From an uncultured Bacilli bacterium (GTDB lineage Bacteria; Bacillota_I; Bacilli_A; RF39; UBA660): a stretch of 64,000 nucleotides of DNA. How positions within the stretch are numbered: position 1 is the first letter of the stretch; each line of letters opens with the position of its first letter. The stretch is from positions 1 to 64,000 of the forward strand of contig CAKOJJ010000002.1 of the NCBI GenBank assembly GCA_934089275.1, read 5' to 3'. Under the pieces are notes generated by a model that was not told the DNA's origin, ran no database searches, and was given only the letters and a program-made list of their open reading frames with translations. Of this stretch, positions 62,220 through 64,000 are shown piece by piece. The position numbers were made by a program, and so were the translations under genes.

Positions 62220-63005
62220 TTAATACAAACCCCATTCTGCAAATTTTTCAAATCCACCCATAAGGCTTATAAATTCTCTTGCTATTTCAACTATTTCTTT
62301 GTATGGTCTACCATCCACTATTTCATCTCCAATAGCACAACTAATGTTTATCACTTCTCCAGTAAATTGTGCTTTTAAAAATGCATAGATATTCACAGAT
62401 ACATCTGCCTTTGATAAGTCTTTTCCATGTAGGCCTCCACCTGTTACGCTTTCTGCCATATCACTGCCAAGTTTTCTATTAGTTGCACCTGTGTCTACAT
62501 TTATACCACCTGTCCAATATCCCAATGGATTGATTACTGCAGTTGGATATAATCGTTTTAGTTCTTTTTTATGTGCATTACTCTGACATATTATCAAACG
62601 ACCATTTTCATCTAATATGTATTTACCATCACAATGATATTTTTCATAAATATCTCTTGCTATTTCAGAAATTACAACATCACACATTCTTATTGGAACA
62701 CCTTTAAATATTCCATTATCTCCACATCTTATTTTTTTATTTTGATTTTTATATAAGTGTCTATCCTGTTTCACTACTTGCAAATCCAATTTAACCTTTC
62801 CTGCAATTCTATTTACTATTCTTGCCACTTCCTTAAATGAAAATATCTCACTCGTTTCAATTATCACATGACATCTTTCATGTCCTATTAAAACCTCAAC
62901 TGCTACTTTTGGATTTCTATTTTTCTTATATGCCAAATCAACAATAGCTCCAGCAATTCTATCGGCTATTTTATCTGGATGACTTGGATTAACTTTTTCT
63001 ATCAT
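62220..63005 (-). CDS. Phage S-adenosylmethionine synthetase (MetK-like)
   Basis: 261 residues, shorter than cellular MetK (about 380-400). Canonical blocks are present: SHPDKIADRIAGAIVD at the N-terminus, RCGDNGIFKG for the GDQG methionine/ATP loop, INPLGYWTGGINVDTGATNR, and VTGGGLHGKDLSKADVS for the phosphate loop. It would make SAM from methionine and ATP. The gene overlaps the C5-methyltransferase by 17 bases and lies just upstream of terminase, so it may feed DNA methylation. Confidence 0.9.
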   Translation of the reverse strand: MIEKVNPSHPDKIADRIAGAIVDLAYKKNRNPKVAVEVLIGHERCHVIIETSEIFSFKEVARIVNRIAGKVKLDLQVVKQDRHLYKNQNKKIRCGDNGIFKGVPIRMCDVVISEIARDIYEKYHCDGKYILDENGRLIICQSNAHKKELKRLYPTAVINPLGYWTGGINVDTGATNRKLGSDMAESVTGGGLHGKDLSKADVSVNIYAFLKAQFTGEVINISCAIGDEIVDGRPYKEIVEIAREFISLMGGFEKFAEWGLY

Positions 63006-64000
63006 TGTTTTCCTCCTTCAATAAATTTTCTAATATTCCTTGTAATACATTTACTACAATACTATTTCCTGCTTGCTTATATAATTGAGCATTTGAATTA
63101 ACTTTACTTGATTTCTCATAATCACTATCATCAAATCCCATAAGCCTCCAACACTCTTTGGGAGTTAACTTTCTTATTCTTAATTGGTTTTTATGTTTAG
63201 TAGTTACTCCTAAACAATCGCATCTTGTATCTAAAGTTGGACTTAAATTATTATTTTCACTATTTTGAGTATAAAAATTGTTCATCCTACTTGTAGAATA
63301 ACTATGTCTAATAACATCCATTTCTTTAACTTTATTTTCATCAATTAGTTTCTCACATAATTGCTTTTTTAGGCTCTTTTCAACTACTCCTATGTCTGGA
63401 GAAGTTTTTAGGGTTGGTATCATTTCTTTTTGAACTGTTCCCCTTTTTTTATCCATATTTGTTATATAGACACCATCTCCATCCGTTGCTTCTAAATATC
63501 CTTTTTTAGTAGCATTTTTAATATGTAAGCATTCATTTTGAAGATTTGTTGTTTCTTCTAATTTATCACTATAAGTAATCATCCCACTATGTTCTTCCCC
63601 TGCCCCACGAGCAGTTAATGTAGGAACGATACTATTATTCCCTTGCACTTTTTCAAATGGCTTTTGATATGACTTCCAATGTGATATTCTATCTATCTTT
63701 TCTTCTGTTAGATAATATTTTTCATCTACATTTTTTTCTAGCATATCCTTAAGTTTCTTTTTCAATATTTGTGGCTTTGGAAAACTAAAAGAGTCTTTAC
63801 CAATATCATTTCTAATCGATACTGTAAAAACTCTTTCTCTATTTTGTGGTATCCCATAATCTTTAGCATTTAAAACTTTATAATAGCTTGTATATCCTAA
63901 ATCTTCTAATGCCTGAATATAAGCATTAAAATTGTGAATATGTTTCTTACTTAATATATTTTTTACATTTTCCCATATTACATACTTAGGCTTTACTTTT
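62989..64000 (-). CDS. C5-cytosine DNA methyltransferase (5' part beyond the window)
   Basis: The reading frame is open from the window edge to 62989, giving about 336 residues here. Visible motifs are VIWENVKNIL (motif IV ENV), YGIPQNRERVFTVSIRN (motif VIII), a variable target-recognition region of about 170 residues, and the C-terminal RKLTPKECWRLMGFDD with KQAGNSIVV (motifs IX and X). Motif I and the catalytic PCQ lie outside. It begins the late operon seen here. Confidence 0.93.
   Translation of the reverse strand, partial: KVKPKYVIWENVKNILSKKHIHNFNAYIQALEDLGYTSYYKVLNAKDYGIPQNRERVFTVSIRNDIGKDSFSFPKPQILKKKLKDMLEKNVDEKYYLTEEKIDRISHWKSYQKPFEKVQGNNSIVPTLTARGAGEEHSGMITYSDKLEETTNLQNECLHIKNATKKGYLEATDGDGVYITNMDKKRGTVQKEMIPTLKTSPDIGVVEKSLKKQLCEKLIDENKVKEMDVIRHSYSTSRMNNFYTQNSENNNLSPTLDTRCDCLGVTTKHKNQLRIRKLTPKECWRLMGFDDSDYEKSSKVNSNAQLYKQAGNSIVVNVLQGILENLLKEENNDRKS

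Larger units (their letters stand above)
40091..64000 (-). mobile_element. Siphovirus-type prophage, partial (left end to window edge)
   Basis: From the SEC-C attachment fragment to the edge of the window, genes are phage-like. They run from small accessory genes and an R-M module through endolysin, holin, tail, head, terminase and methylation genes. Late genes run on the minus strand toward the attachment end. HK97-type head, long flexible tail with Dit/Tal and a G/GT frameshift indicate a siphovirus. Integrase, repressor and replication genes are not seen and should lie to the right, near the reconstituted secA. At least 24 kb is present. Confidence 0.9.

Overview
The window is a strongly AT-rich bacterial chromosome segment, almost entirely coding and mostly on the minus strand. 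It looks like a low-GC Firmicute of the class Bacilli, probably an uncultured gut lineage near the Erysipelotrichales/RF39 groups (inference). Supporting points are the gene order ychF-rpsF-ssb-rpsR and rplI-dnaB-(M23 peptidase)-walJ-rlmH, which is typical of the origin-proximal region of Bacilli, strong AGGAGG ribosome-binding sites, and TGA used as a stop (nadE and others) together with an RF2 gene.

Host region, 1 to about 40.09 kb. An eight-gene cluster (119-6319, minus) runs pncA-pncB-nadE-nadD-pncC-nadK-nrtR-ung. It encodes a complete pyridine-salvage route from nicotinamide or NMN to NADP, plus an NrtR-like regulator. Its single strong promoter carries two copies of the palindrome TGTTAWTAACA 42 bp apart. 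Next come the replication, ribosome and cell-wall housekeeping genes (6.4-15.9 kb), an Abi_2 protein, a YitT protein, prfB with its autoregulatory +1 frameshift, and a TPM/zinc-ribbon pair. A TetR-LiaF-like-'toast rack'-ABC-2 transporter operon (21.8-27.1 kb) follows, then a DNA alkylation-repair operon (tag, ogt, a DUF1848 radical-SAM-like protein, a nucleoside hydrolase; 28.2-31.0 kb). A second, paralogous TetR controls an ABC exporter (32.5-34.8 kb). The plus-strand pair at 35.4-39.2 kb encodes zinc-ribbon membrane proteins, one of them a 943-residue protein combining thrombospondin type-3-like repeats, a VWA domain and a papain-like C-terminal domain, behind a structured leader.

Prophage, about 40.09 kb to beyond 64 kb. 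A 14-codon fragment of a SEC-C motif gene (almost certainly the 3' end of secA) with its terminator marks one attachment end. It is followed by an array of 10-bp repeats and three GTATCT repeats that look like integrase arm sites. The left end of the prophage carries small unknown genes and a restriction-modification module: a BstNBI/AlwI-family endonuclease with a Dam-like methyltransferase and a possible C-protein-like regulator. Then, read on the minus strand from the right edge, comes a siphovirus late operon: C5-cytosine methyltransferase (cut by the window edge), SAM synthetase, small and large terminase, portal, prohead protease, HK97 capsid, head-tail connectors, tail tube, tail chaperones made by a -1 frameshift (G/GT), tape measure, Dit, Tal, appendage proteins, holin and a GH25-LysM endolysin. 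Integrase, repressor and replication genes should lie to the right of the window.

The most unusual elements are the phage SAM synthetase next to a DNA methyltransferase, the phage-borne type IIS-like R-M module, the 10-bp-phased attachment array, the Zn-ribbon/VWA/protease surface protein with its leader, and the matched operators of the NAD and TetR regulons. No tRNA, rRNA, CRISPR array or insertion sequence was recognised.
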